Assembly: GCA_001584585.1 (NCBI GenBank)
Contig: LSYV01000002.1
Span: 3,291,601-3,355,600 of the forward strand
Direction: 5' to 3'
Length of the DNA stretch: 64,000 nt
Source of the DNA: Gonium pectorale
Lineage: Eukaryota; Chlorophyta; Chlorophyceae; Chlamydomonadales; Volvocaceae
In this document: positions 38,481 to 49,723 of the stretch, piece after piece
Numbering within the stretch: the stretch's first letter is position 1
Layout: every line of letters begins with the position of its first letter
Notes under the pieces: generated by a model
Told to the model about the DNA's origin: nothing
The model's database searches: none
The model's input: the letters and a program-made list of their open reading frames with translations, nothing else
Program-made: the position numbers and the translations under genes

Positions 38481-40511
38481 TTACGCCGTGCCACCAGTGC
38501 CGCAAAGCTTGCATGCACGTTTGCAGTTCTCCTTCATATAGCCCGGGTTCTTCTCACACTCGCCAAAGAACGCCCACTCCTGGCACTGCTCCGTTGTATC
38601 ATGGCAATCCGGCGTCCCAAGCGCCACCCGCCGTTTTCCACTGCGCGTACATCGGGATGTAGGAGACGCGGATAGTCGTCAGCTCATGGGTGGAACAGCG
38701 TTGTCTAGCAGGTATCTGTAGCTCAGTGCCGGCGTCTGCACGGCAGGTAAGACAGCAGCAGCAATAGCCAATGATAGCCCCACAGCAAAATGGCATATCG
38801 TGTCGCGGCAAAGATGGACGCAAATGCCGTGAAGTACCCTGACTGGGTCATCAACAACAACACGCTGGCGGGAACTCTTCCCAGCCCGCATGCTACTGCA
38901 GATGCTATGGTGTTAGTAACATCACCGGGCTAGCCTGTGGCAGCCGGCAACAGGGAGAACCGCATGGTGCCTAAACAAACACGAAAGCTGCAGAGGTACC
39001 AATCTATGCATGCGGATGAGTTGCCCCGGGCGCCGGTAACCCAAGCAACTGCACGCATCCTGAGAGCCGAGTCTATTCATTGGACGCTCTGCGCTCTCCG
39101 CCCTCGTTCGTCCGCCCTTTCTGCTCGTGTCGATCAAGAGCGTCGGTGCTGAAGGGCGCATAAATGCTCTCTACTGTCTAGATGCTGTGCTCCGCCTCGG
39201 CACCCTTTGTCACAAAGAAGGCACCGCTGGCGGCCGTCCTCACACAAGCGTGATTGGCCGCCATCGCCACGCCCACCCCAATAAAATACCGCACTCACCC
39301 GATCGGCCCAACGTGGATCCACTTGGTCGCACTCCACTTGTCGCCCTTGATGGTGGGGCAGCTGCCGTGCAGGCTGGCAGGGTCGTTGCTGCCATCCGGC
39401 TTCAGGGAATAGAACATCAAAGCGTCGCCACGGATGGCCTTAACGGCCAGGCCGCGCTTGGCGCACTCCGACCAGCCCTCGCCGCTGACCTTCTGGTCGG
39501 CATGGGGCAGCACTGTCTCACCGCCCTCCTCCACGGTCGTCCTGTGACACGTGGCAGGCAAACAAAGGGTCAGCGCTCTTGAACGGCGCTGGATGCATGC
39601 ACCACACGTAAGTTACAGCAGGACCCTCATCCATTCCCTGTGCCTCGGGAGTTATATAGATCACGCCACGCGCCTTCAGCATCCATACGCGTCGCATGTA
39701 AGCTGCTGCTGCTATTGTTCCACAGGGCAGGCTGGGCAGCACTGCTGACAGGCGGCTGGCCAGGAAGGCACATACTCACAGGTACATCAGCACAGTGACC
39801 ACACGCTGGCCGCCATTCTCGGGAGCGGCGTTGACAGGATCGTGAAAGTAGTCGTAGTGGGGCTCGTACTTCTGACCATCGTGGTAGTGCAGCACTTGCA
39901 CACCCTCCTGGTTCTCAACGGGGATCATGGTCACCTGCGCAACGCGCTTCTCAATGCGGCTGAGAACCTCGTCCTCTCCCTTGGAAAAGAACATGCCCGT
40001 GCTGGTCCGGATGTTGCTGTCAACGCTCTTTCCGGTCTCGTTGTCGACAACAGAGGATTTGACCATGCGGGGCTCCGCCTGGGGCCGGTCATTACGGGGT
40101 AGAGTGTTTGGGACGACACGAGTGAGTATCGAGGAACGAGGGACACGGACGAACGGCGGTTCCGCTGCACAAGCCGCAAGCTTGGCCTGCTTCGGACTGG
40201 AGTACCTTCTTGATAATGTGATCGCACTCCTCGTCGCTCAGGAACCCCTTGAGCAGGAATGCGCGAGGTGACCAGGACAGGTGGATCACCTCGCCACGCC
40301 ATTCTTCCTGAAAATCACGAGAAATTATCAGGCTCTGTTGAAGAGCAGCTCCCAGGTCGGCAAGAGCCCGCAAGTCTGCCTTGCCGACCTTAAGTTCTCC
40401 AAAGCCCACGGTGTGCCCCGTCCCGACGATGGCTCCCTTAGGCAACGGGTCTACAGCAGCAACAGCTGCAAGTAGCGAAGCGACAAGAAGAAGCGAGTAT
40501 GAAAGTTCCAT
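38481..40511 (-). CDS. Prolyl 4-hydroxylase with C-terminal ShKT domain
   Basis: Fe(II)/2-oxoglutarate-dependent prolyl 4-hydroxylase acting in the ER/Golgi on hydroxyproline-rich cell-wall proteins; closely similar in family blocks to algal P4H-1. Preferred exons: 40389-40511, 40206-40307, 39780-40078, 39299-39541, 38481-38640, giving 308 residues. A signal peptide (MELSYSLLLVASLLAAVAAV) starts the protein. The catalytic part shows HLSWSPRAFLLKGFLSDEEC, RTSTGMFFSKGEDEV, HYHDGQKYEPHYDYFHD with the HxD iron ligands, TTVEEGGETVLP, and SLHGSCPTIKGDKWSATKW with the distal His and the 2-oxoglutarate Lys. The last exon encodes six cysteines as in ShKT modules of plant P4Hs (DCHDTTEQCQEWAFFGEC). The first intron (40308-40388) is 81 bases without a stop, so its retention would add 27 residues. 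A competing terminal exon lies at 39178-39226. Confidence 0.88.
39178..39226 (-). other. Candidate alternative terminal exon of the P4H gene
   Basis: After the exon ending at 39299 (phase 2), an AG acceptor at 39227-39228 would add GAFFVTKGAEAEHSI and a TAG stop, giving a 271-residue enzyme without the ShKT module. It is in phase, as is the downstream ShKT exon, so the two are mutually exclusive ends. No usable donor is seen that would let both be included. Confidence 0.4.
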
Positions 40512-41588
40512 CCTGTCTCGGCAGCTTCTAGGCACCGCGCAATCTAGGGTACATGCATTACTCTAATGTAACATCAAGACGACAAGAACCAATGCAAATA
40601 TGATTTTTGCGGGACAGGGCGGGAGGGCTGTTTGCGGCACGGCAGCACGGCAGTTTGTCACATCCCCCCTCCGCCACCCCTGCGCACATCCGCACCTCCC
40701 GCGCGGGTAAGCGATATGACTGTGTGCAAGATTGTTAAACGGCGTCGGAGGGTGTGACCCGGCAACCTACAGTAGCCTGGGGGCTCCCCTCTTGCACTTC
40801 TCCTCAGGCACCTCAGTCAGGTGATGTTCTGCCCCGAGTGCCTGAGCGGCGCCTGGCGCCGAAAGTTGCCTTCTGCCAGCTGTGAAGTACCCCCGGACTG
40901 GTGTCAACTGCTCACTCGGAGGGTAGAAGTTCCAAGATAGTTTTCCTACCCTTTCCCTACAAGATGTCGAGGAATGCCAGTGGTTGCACAGTGGCTGCTA
41001 GGGGTGAGGAGTTGCCCCGTTAGCGCACGTTTCAGCGGTCATCCAGTCGCTTCCAGCCCCCGTCCCCTGCCCCGTGCTCTGTCCCAATCTTATGGAGCCT
41101 CGGCGTTGCGGACACGGCACCTGGGCAGCAAGCAGACGTGCTTCGATGGATATTGGGCACCCTGGGCGGCCGGCTGGTTCAACAAGCTTCCAGCCGCCCA
41201 GTTGGTTGTGCCGTTGTTGTTGTCGTTGTCCGGGTCCTAGTCCCGACTGCCCCTCAGGACCGCACGACCCGTTTCCGCGGGCCTGGCATTCATATCTTAC
41301 AACTCGTGCCTGAACGGCGCTTCTCGGCACCACCGTTGTCGACTCTGGGCTAAGGTTGTACGGGGTACGAGGTGTGGCACAATTACCGCACCATCGTATC
41401 GAAAGTCAACACCTTGCATCACAGAAAGCAGTGAGTCCCCTGATCTTAATTCACTTAGTAGGTTCCGACAATATGTCGATGCGCGTGGTCGACTCGGGTG
41501 GTCAACTGACCGCAAGTTCCCCGCCAAAGCATTAGGCATGAGGCATGAGGCATGAGCTCTTTTGCTTTTTGTCCGAATCCCGCTGAAG
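40512..41588. promoter_or_regulatory. Divergent promoter region, P4H / Pro-Tyr-rich protein
   Basis: About 1.1 kb between divergent start codons with no supported gene. The first 60 bases upstream of P4H are relatively AT-rich. A short heptamer repeat lies near the right end. Confidence 0.45.
41534..41556. repeat. Triple AGGCATG heptamer repeat
   Basis: Three perfect head-to-tail copies of AGGCATG followed by AG, 33 bases before the start codon of the + strand gene, probably in its 5' UTR. Confidence 0.8.
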
Positions 41589-44500
41589 ATGTTTGGCTCC
41601 AACCTGGCCCAGAGTGAGTATGCCGGTGCGAACGAGCGTCTCAAGCGCCAGCGCTTGCCTGTGTCATAGTGTGAGTATAGTGTGCGAGATTGCCTTGTAT
41701 GTTGTGGGTTCCACAGCGAATGTCGCGTGTGATTCGCACTCTGCAGCAGTTCTGTTGCACTCTGAGCGTGCAGTCATGCGGATAATAACCTCACGCTCAT
41801 GCTTGCACTGCTCCTGAAGGTGATGGCACTCCAACTGGGAAGCCGCGCTACGGCGAGGCTCTGAACCTCTATGTGCAGCCGGAGCCATCCCCGGAGCTAG
41901 AGGAGAGGCTGCTGCGGGGTTCGGATGGTGACCTGCTACAGCGCCAGCCCAGTCATGAGCCTGCTGAGCGTGAGTCGACCATCACCGACAACGCATGGCT
42001 TCACTCTGAGCCTCGAGAAGCCCACGTGACGGGACATACCGCGGTCAATGGGACTCGTAAGGCTTCAACCGGTGACACAGGCCTGGCAGCCCGTATCGAG
42101 CCGACTATTTGTGCGACGCCTACGAGCGACGCGAGAGCGAAGGTGGCGAGGGCCGACAGCGCCCGCAGCCCACGACAGAGCTTCGTACAGGTTTCTGCCG
42201 GCCCGGCAAGCCCAACGCTGGGCCGCGCGCAGCTGCCTCAGCCGGACGAGTGGCTCCCGGGTCTCTTGGCCCCTTCCGATCGGCACCAGCCGCAGCCAAC
42301 CCCAGGCGCCACACCTGCAGCCCCACGGGCTCTCGATTGTAGCCAGGGCACCGCCAGCACCCGCAGCCGTGAGGCCACCCCAGGCGGCCTTTACACTATC
42401 CGCAGCCTAGGTCTTTCGGGGCCTGAGGGCGACATGCTCGATGAGCTCTTCGGTGCAGAAGCCGGTGGTGGGAACAGCCCGGCATCCGCACAGCGGATAC
42501 TTCTGTCCACTGGCCCATTCTCTGAGGCGTCGTTGAGGCCGCCCTCCAGTGACGAGCTCAGCCTGCAGCCTGGGGGGGCGGCCCGCGCCAGAGTCGATTC
42601 GGAGCTCGGTGGAAGGCAGGTTTGCCAGGCTGTGGCCTCGCGGCCGCAGCTTACGCTGCTCAACGCCTACAGTGAACCGCTGCCTTTCCTCGCTGGCCAG
42701 CCAGACATACCTAAAATGCAGCCGCTTCAGCACGAGCTGTCGCAGCACAGGGTCTTGCCGCACGCCCCTGTCCAGCCACAGGCTATGGTGCAGCCTGCGT
42801 GCCAGTCGCAGCACCACCACACCCTTGCTGGGACTGGTGCTCTAGTAGGAGGCTCACAGGCAGCGTGTTCAACCCGGCTGTCTCGCTCCATGCCGACCCT
42901 TGACCAGGTACTGCCGCCTACGCACTCGGCCCCAGTGCCTTGTTCGTGGGGACCACCTGGCGCCACTGGCAGCGAAAGCGGCGACCCGACGTCACCCATG
43001 CGTGTGGACGTGCCCGGGCGCTCGGGTAGTAACGCCTCTCTGTCCGCTGGTGGTGCCGCCGCCGCCGCCAGCGCGGGGAGCGCTGGCAGCGGCGGGGCTG
43101 GGCCAGCGCAGCCGAGTCCATCGGATCCCCGCGGCAAGCGCGTACGGAATTGGCCCTCCGATGCGCCATCGGCAGCGGCAACGGGATCCATGGCAAAGGC
43201 GCTCCAGGAGTCTAGCCCTCGTGCGCCTGCGCCATCCACTTCGGCGCCTACGGCACGCACCGCCAGTCCCACCAGCGGCGCCCGCAGCGCCGGTGACCCC
43301 ATGAGTACCAGCGGCGTGGAAGGCTCCGCTCTGCACGCGCACTGTCTGCCGTACCCCTATGCGTACCCGCCGTACGCATACGGCCCTCCAGTGTACGGCA
43401 CGCCGGTGTACGCTGACCCGTACTATTCCTACGCGTATATGTACCCGCCAGCGCACCTGCCACCGCCTGCCGGAGCGATGGAGGCTGATCCACAATATGC
43501 CGTCTACCCGCCGGCCGGACCGGATGCCGCCGGCATGCCGCGGATACTGCACTATCCGGGTTTCATGGCTCCGCGCCACCGGCTGTACCGCCGCTTTGTC
43601 GGCTCGCTGCCGGGTCGCAGGGATGCCGGCGGTCAGACCGTGGCCGCGTTCGCTGGCATGTCAGGCGGCCCGGATTTGGCTTGTCCCATGGGTCAAGCAC
43701 CACTACTGGGGTCGTCCGCTGGCGGGGCCGCACCCTACGCAGTCGGCGCTCCTGCTCCGTCAGTGTCGAATGGCGCAGCGAGCATGGCCGCCGTGCGCAA
43801 CCTGCACTCTGCGCCGGCGGCGACTGGCGGGGAGCCCATGGCGATGCCGACGTCTGGATTGAAGCTTCCAGGTGGTGATGGGCCGGTCCGGCTTGCGGCA
43901 GGCAATATTGTAATGGAGCGAACGCGGCCATCTAATCAGCCTACGTCCACAGACACAGCAGGAGTCGAGAGCGCTCAGGTACGCGGCCCCGGGATGCAAG
44001 ATGCCATGCATAATCGGTGAATGCGGTTTTGATGTTTCTCGCAGTTGTAATCGTGGCGTCACTCATTTGCAAGCGTGCCGAAACTCCCAGTCATTGCTGA
44101 TGGGGTATCAATGAACCTGCAGGCCGCCCGCGCATGCCACGAGCTGTTTGCGGCGGAGGATGAGGCTCCGCTGCCGCTGTCCAGCATAACGGTGGACAGC
44201 ATACGCCAGGACCTGCGCGCCGTGACGCAAGAGTTTCTCCAGAGGCGCATGGCGGCGGGCGCCGAGCGAAACCCGCATGTTGCGCTGGACACCGCAAGCG
44301 CCGGGCCCCTCTTGCAGCAAACGGTGAGATCATGGCGTGACCGTTGATGCGTGAGACGAGGGCGGGTGATGTACGTGGCACTTTCGGCTTCCTCCTATGG
44401 GGCGCGAGAAGCCTGGAGACGAATGCATTTTTCTCTTCGTTGCCCTTGCACGGCTTGATGGCTCTGGTCTCTGAAGGGAAGGTTGCTGCCGACGTCGTCC

Positions 44501-45651
44501 TGCAGAGGTCCTGGGCGCCGGGCGACCCCACGTCAAGCCTGCCCTGCATGCCAGCTTCAGCTCTGCCGACGCGCAGCGCGGCCTCACAGCCGCCTGGGGC
44601 CACCGCCTTCATCCACCTTGCGCCTGAGGTCCCAGCGTCCAAGCAAGACTCACAGCGGGGCTCGGCTGGTCATGCTGGAGCCTTGGAAGCCGGCCGCGCA
44701 TTCTCCTTCCATGATTTCGCAGCGAGGGAACCGGGTGAGCCCTCCTACGGGCTTGCCGATTCCAGCAGGGCAGGGGGAAATGCTGGCGGCGGCGTCGACA
44801 GCAGCGGTCATGCTGCTGCTCCCTTGCCCTCACGACAGTCGTTCCCGGGAAGCTTGAGAAGCTCCGCGGGTGGCGGCGCACTGTCGGGGGGACATTGCGC
44901 CATGCGGCAGCTGTCACCTCCTGTTCCGGGCATGCCTATGGCGGCGTATGCGGGTGTCCATGGCGCAAGCCATTCCGTGCCCGCGGCCTGGCCGAAACCG
45001 CAACTGGCGCTCGCAACGACCGCCTCAGCTCCCCTGGGACAGCGACCTGCCATGTCAGGCCGGTCCGACGTCCCGGGCTGGCAGAGCGCCTCAGCCATGC
45101 AGGCGCAGCTAATGCGGGGGCCACCTGCGCAGCTGCGCGTCGGCGGGCCCTTGCCACCTGGGGCCTACCACGTGGGACAGCAAAACAGTATGCTAGCTAG
45201 CGCGGAGGATGATGGCGAGGAGGTGCATGGCCCGCTGAAGAGGGGCAGTGCTAGCAGCAGGCCGGGCGGCGCTGCGGCTGTGGCCACCGGCGAGCCGCCT
45301 GCACCGTGGCCACCGCAGGCGCCCGGCTACCATGGCGCCGGTTCCATGCCAGGTCAACATGACTACCAGCCGGGCTTTTACTATCCGCCCCCGATGGCGG
45401 CTTACGGAGTACATGTAGGCCCCTATGGTGGTATGCCACCGCCGGGAGCACTGGCGGTGCCTCCAGTCTACCGGGGAGGCAGCGCAACAGCCTTCGCCTC
45501 CAATATACCGCCGCCAGGCGGGATGGCGTATGGGGTTGATGTGGCGCGCCTGCACGAACATAACGCGGGCGCGAGGGCGCAACTCGGGCAGGCGCCGCCG
45601 CCGTCAGGTGGTGATGAGGTGGCTACCAGTGAAGAGGCGCGGCGGCCGTAA
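41589..45651 (+). CDS. Uncharacterised Pro/Tyr-rich disordered protein
   Basis: I do not recognise this protein. Exons 41589-41613, 41820-43978, 44123-44323 and 44506-45651 join in phase and give 1176 residues starting MFGSNLAQSDGTPTGKPRYG. It is mostly low complexity: Ser/Pro/Ala/Gly-rich with His/Gln stretches. A striking Tyr/Pro segment near residues 505-560 (PYPYAYPPYAYGPPVYG and more) is echoed near the C-terminus (YYPPPMAAYGVHVGPYGGMP). Short segments that look more ordered are LGLSGPEGDMLDELFGAEAG, ITVDSIRQDLRAVTQEFLQ and GRAFSFHDFAARE. No signal peptide, membrane segment or enzyme motif is seen. The composition resembles RNA-granule or transcription-coactivator proteins, which is only a guess. 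The third and fourth exon starts were chosen by phase and are less sure than the large second exon. Confidence 0.72.
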
Positions 45652-47528
45652 GGCCCCGATTGTACGGTACTGTACACGGTTGTCCTAATTTTTGCGAGCG
45701 GGATTTGCTCCGAGACAATACGTAGGTTGAAAGGTGCCATTGCTTGAAATTGCTTAACCTCTTCCCTCTTTCCAATCTAGCTGACTCCACGGATCACCGT
45801 TATGGTTCCTTCCTTTATGTAGTTTGGTTCGTACCTGGGCAGGCTCCCTAGCGCTTGATTGCGGAGGTGGCTGCGCTGGTGAGCAATGGGTTCAATGCCC
45901 GTTGCACTTGACGAGCCTAACAAAGGCTTCACGATGACCCTCACGCAGCATACTCCTCTTCCATTACGCCCGTTGACGTTGCCGCTTCACGTTTCACAGC
46001 AAGCCGTATTGCAGGACATGCCGGTCCTGAGAGGGCGTGCCAATTATAATGGTTTGATTTGGGTAGTACTGCGTATGCTTGCATGGCGCGCGGATTAGTC
46101 TCGGTTATCCCGTTGATAGATGTGCGTGTATTAATTTTTGCTCTTCGTCTCTTTTGGGTGGCGTTGGCCAGCAAGAGGTCATAGATTGATTGATATTGAT
46201 AGCTCTCTGTAGGGTGATTTCGGATGCTCAGGCGATGCTGCATCAAACTCCTCGTGCAGCTTGATAGCGAAGGCACGAAAGCTTCTTGGCCTGACGTGGT
46301 CAGTCGGTTGCGGCTCAAACTTAGCATGGAAGCCGCTAGCTGCGGCATGCTCGGTTGCTGGAGAGGTCGATATACACTGGGTTGCATGATTTAGGCACAT
46401 GCATCCCTGTTTGACGACGAGCGTGCTAGTTCACCTAGCATGGCAGGGATGTACGCAGGCCACTTGCGGTTGGCAGGGACGGGCCTTCTTGTGGCATACT
46501 CGGTGCGGCCCATTCGTTTGGCCCGCTCACGTACGACAGTGTTGGAGATTGCCCGTCAAGGTGGCTTCCCTGCTCTGTCTTTCACAAGGCATCCATGCTG
46601 ACCACACTAGGTTTGGGCGGGGCGGAGGAGTGGTCGCGATATCCCTCGGCTCAGGCCGAAGCTTATGGCGAGGTGCGGAACCGCACCGGCTGACTGGGTA
46701 CGGCACCAGCGCACCATTGCTTACGGGGGCAGCGCAACTGAAGGATGATGCAAACGAACTGCCTATCCCAGCGACCCGCACCTGCAGCGGCTTGCACTGC
46801 CCGCGGCGCACTCCTTTGCAATGAAGTGGTGGGCTGATAGCCAGAAGAACACGCCGATACAAAGTCATCGACCAGCTCCAGGTACGAATATTTACGAATG
46901 TACGGGTTTGTGCTGACGCAGGCTTTCTGGATACCAGACCCAGCATGCCGCCCGCAAAAACTCTTGCTCACGCTTAAAGGAAGGGTAGCCCCGCAAGCAT
47001 GACGTGCACGTGAGAAGCTCCACGGTTACGGTGGACACACACACCAAGGCACGGTGTTTCCACTAGTGAGCGGGTTGGTTTGAGAGCGAGCTGAAGCGAG
47101 TCGACGCGTCCTCCCCTTTCCCTGGCCGGGTCGCTAGGTTGGCCTCTGTCATCTGGGGTGCAGGCGACTGGAGACCATGTACCATGTAGGTACCGTGTAA
47201 GCACGCCTTGCTTATCCGCCTGCGCCAGCGGGGGGGTATGCGTGTATGGGTCCGGCAGGAAAACACATACCGTGAACACTCGCTTGTAGACCGTTGAATC
47301 TCCGCAGGCACTTTATTGCGCACCTGTGACTTTGCACAATCAATTCTAACATGACGGCGACGCGACACGGCTCTTTGAATTCGGCACGTCCGAGCAGCTG
47401 TACACGGCGTCCGTAGCGGGCTACAGCAGACGCCAGCAACTCCACACCGCTGTATTTTATTCCAATCTACTCAGAGGACCTCCAGTAACCACTCGTCGCC
47501 TCTCGCTTAGTGCCCCACCCCAGCGAAA
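45652..47528. other. Intergenic region between Pro/Tyr-rich gene and SERP
   Basis: No gene is supported in this 1.9-kb stretch. It probably contains the 3' UTR of the upstream gene and, towards the right, the SERP promoter and 5' UTR. Confidence 0.6.
47196..47200 (+). terminator. TGTAA signal, candidate for the Pro/Tyr-rich gene
   Basis: First TGTAA seen on the + strand after the stop at 45651, about 1.5 kb downstream and 330 bases before the SERP start codon. Confidence 0.4.
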
Positions 47529-48014
47529 ATGGTGAGCCTTAACTGCCTGCTCAGGCGCGAGCTCAAACCTTGCATAAAGCTCTGGCATCTTATCTTTCAA
47601 TATATGTGCTGCAGACCGTCTCCAAGCGTGTTGCGAATGCAAAGAGCGGCAAGTTCCACCAGGGCGTTCACAAGCGCGGCCTTGCCGATGAGACGAAGCA
47701 GGTAGGCTCTCACGCTTTTGGTCTTTTCCACTCTGGCACTGAGCGATTGTCCACCACCGCGCGGACGTGTCCCTCGATCGTGAACCCACTTTATACTCGC
47801 TGCCGCAGAAGAAGGCCAGCAAGCTGCCCGTTGGGCCTGTAATGCTGGGCTTCTTCATCTTTGTGGTGATCGGGTCAGGTGGGTGTCCCTTCGCTGTCCC
47901 TTCCCGTGCAACGGCGCTGTCCCTTCTTGTGCACTGACAACAGTGTTTGGAACCCCTGCAGCCATCCTACAGATTATCCGGACTGCAACCAACCCGCGGG
48001 ACCTGCCCGCGTAA
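47529..48014 (+). CDS. SERP1: SERP/RAMP4 stress-associated ER membrane protein
   Basis: Small tail-anchored protein that sits at the Sec61 translocon and stabilises nascent membrane proteins under ER stress. Four exons (47529-47531, 47615-47701, 47809-47878, 47962-48014) give 70 residues, the usual family length. The first coding exon contributes only the ATG; the next begins TVSKRVANAKSGKFHQGV and continues HKRGLADETKQ. The third encodes KKASKLPVGPVMLGFFIFV, the conserved entry to the membrane anchor, and the fourth ends RTATNPRDLPA. The charged cytosolic N-terminal half and the single C-terminal membrane span are both intact. The gene is easily missed because no exon exceeds 29 codons. Confidence 0.93.
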
Positions 48015-48351
48015 GCTTCGAGCTCATATGCGCGGTACATCAACTCGGTTGGAGCAAGTCCTTGTACATTAGGAGCCTTATAGCGAGACCGGTTTCCTGT
48101 GCCATCGCGCTTAGGGCTTAACCTAGATCGCACTTAGGGGTTGTGGCAGCGCCACAGGGGCACGGCGTGTGTGTTTCGAGGTGGTGGGGATACGTATGCA
48201 TGTGCGTGGGCATGTCTCGTCGCGCTTTCTAGCTTGGCTCTATATAGAGAGAGCGCTATATACTATGTTGGTTGCGGGTCGGACGCATAGCCGTGAGAGG
48301 CTGGCTTTGAACGGGCACGGGTGTTTGTTGTCGACGTCGCAGTAGGTGGGT

Positions 48352-48356
48352 TGTAA
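48352..48356 (+). terminator. TGTAA polyadenylation signal, SERP (proximal)
   Basis: About 340 bases after the SERP stop codon; a second copy follows at 48493-48497. Either could end the transcript. Confidence 0.5.
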
Positions 48357-48492
48357 TCCTGAACATGAACCTCGGGACGGTTGCCCCCGCATTTGCCACC
48401 ATACGTGCCGAACACAGTTTGGGTAAGCAAGGTGGGGGCAGCTAGGAGCAGCCCGAATCAAAACCACGGCTTGGCACAGCGTTAAGTAGATT

Positions 48493-48497
48493 TGTAA
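48493..48497 (+). terminator. TGTAA polyadenylation signal, SERP (distal)
   Basis: Second TGTAA after the SERP gene, in an AT-richer context than the proximal copy. Confidence 0.5.
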
Positions 48498-49723
48498 TTA
48501 AATGTGGCTCCGAACACGTCAGCACGTGTGCAAACCGGTTAAGCGGGCATCCCATCCTCGATAATATACAGGAACATAATTGCAGGAATGAGAAGGGAGA
48601 GCCGACACAAGGCTACTACTCATTCTCCGTGCGCACATGTATCCATTCCACGCCGTCGTACAGCAAGGGTATCCCCGCAAGAGTGATGAAGGAGGACGCT
48701 GTAATAGATCCGCGCAAACGTCTAGATGGTTCGTTCGTCCACCACAACACCTAGTACCCCACACCATTATACATGACTGCTGCCATCGTGACACTGCATA
48801 GTACTTGTCCGGCCTGAAGCAGTTGAGCTGCCCCTAAGGAGCGGGTGTGCAGCGTCACACCACCTGTGCAGGGCTCCAGCTGTGCCAAAATTGTGACACA
48901 CAGGGCACGAGACCAGCACGCGCTCGCTGCTCCGGTCCCGACCCCTTCCAGCACTCCGCTTAGCCCCGGCAACCGTGTACAGTAAGAACATTCACTAGCC
49001 GGCGCACGCCCATTCTGAACCCCGATGCTGACCTGTCATGACCTCATGACACCCCAAACCCACGACTGCAAACCCAATGACGCCGCGACCAGTCTCAGCG
49101 CCGCCCAGTGTTCCTAATGCAGATCAGCCAGGTAAGAGGACTGATCCTTGCCAAGCACGTCAGCTGGAAGGACAAGGGCTTGCGCCCACATGGCAAAGAG
49201 CCGACAAGGCACAGGGACATCAGCATCACCGAGCAAGACACTGCGAGCACGGCGCTGAGTCAGCAAGCCAAGTAAATGAGGCATTCAAAAATAGTCAGGC
49301 CAGAACGGGCATTCCTGAACCAACACAGACGGAGCAAATACACAGGAATCCAACTTGCGGTACCTGATCTTATCACGTTAAATATGTAAGCCATCATTCG
49401 TGACTTTACTACTTTACTTCATACATTGTAAGCCCAAGAGAGAGGGGCTTGACCTGGCTGCGCTACCGCTGCTAACGCTGCTCCTTGAATCTCCGCACAC
49501 ATAAAGCCTAGGCGCAGTGGGTCGAAGTGTTGCAAGTGCACTGTCGACCACAATGACAGCGTCAATCAGCGCTCATGTCCGTTCTATGCCTCTCTAGCGA
49601 ACAACGGTAACGCATATGTATCCGTGCGCCCTCGCCGTACAATGCAGACATACGCGGACATGCGGACACCTGGAGACATATGCGGCACGTGAATGATCCT
49701 TCTTCCTCTTATCAAGCTGACGG

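Larger units (their letters stand above)
48015..49723. other. Convergent 3' region, SERP / ankyrin-kinase
   Basis: No gene is supported. It holds the SERP 3' UTR with two TGTAA copies and the 3' UTR of the minus-strand kinase gene, for which I found no clear TGTAA on the minus strand. Confidence 0.6.

Noticed and set aside
38481..38640. The six-cysteine ShKT segment as an independent small secreted toxin-like gene
   Set aside because: It has no own signal peptide or start, is in phase with the P4H donor, and ShKT tails on prolyl 4-hydroxylases are an established arrangement.
39299..39541. Read-through of the P4H exon past 39299 as the C-terminus
   Set aside because: A strong GTGAGT donor follows directly after the HVGPIG block, and two in-phase downstream exons exist.
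45830..45910. tRNA-like GGTTCAAT element
   Set aside because: It looks like a T-loop in isolation, but no acceptor stem or anticodon arm pairs around it.
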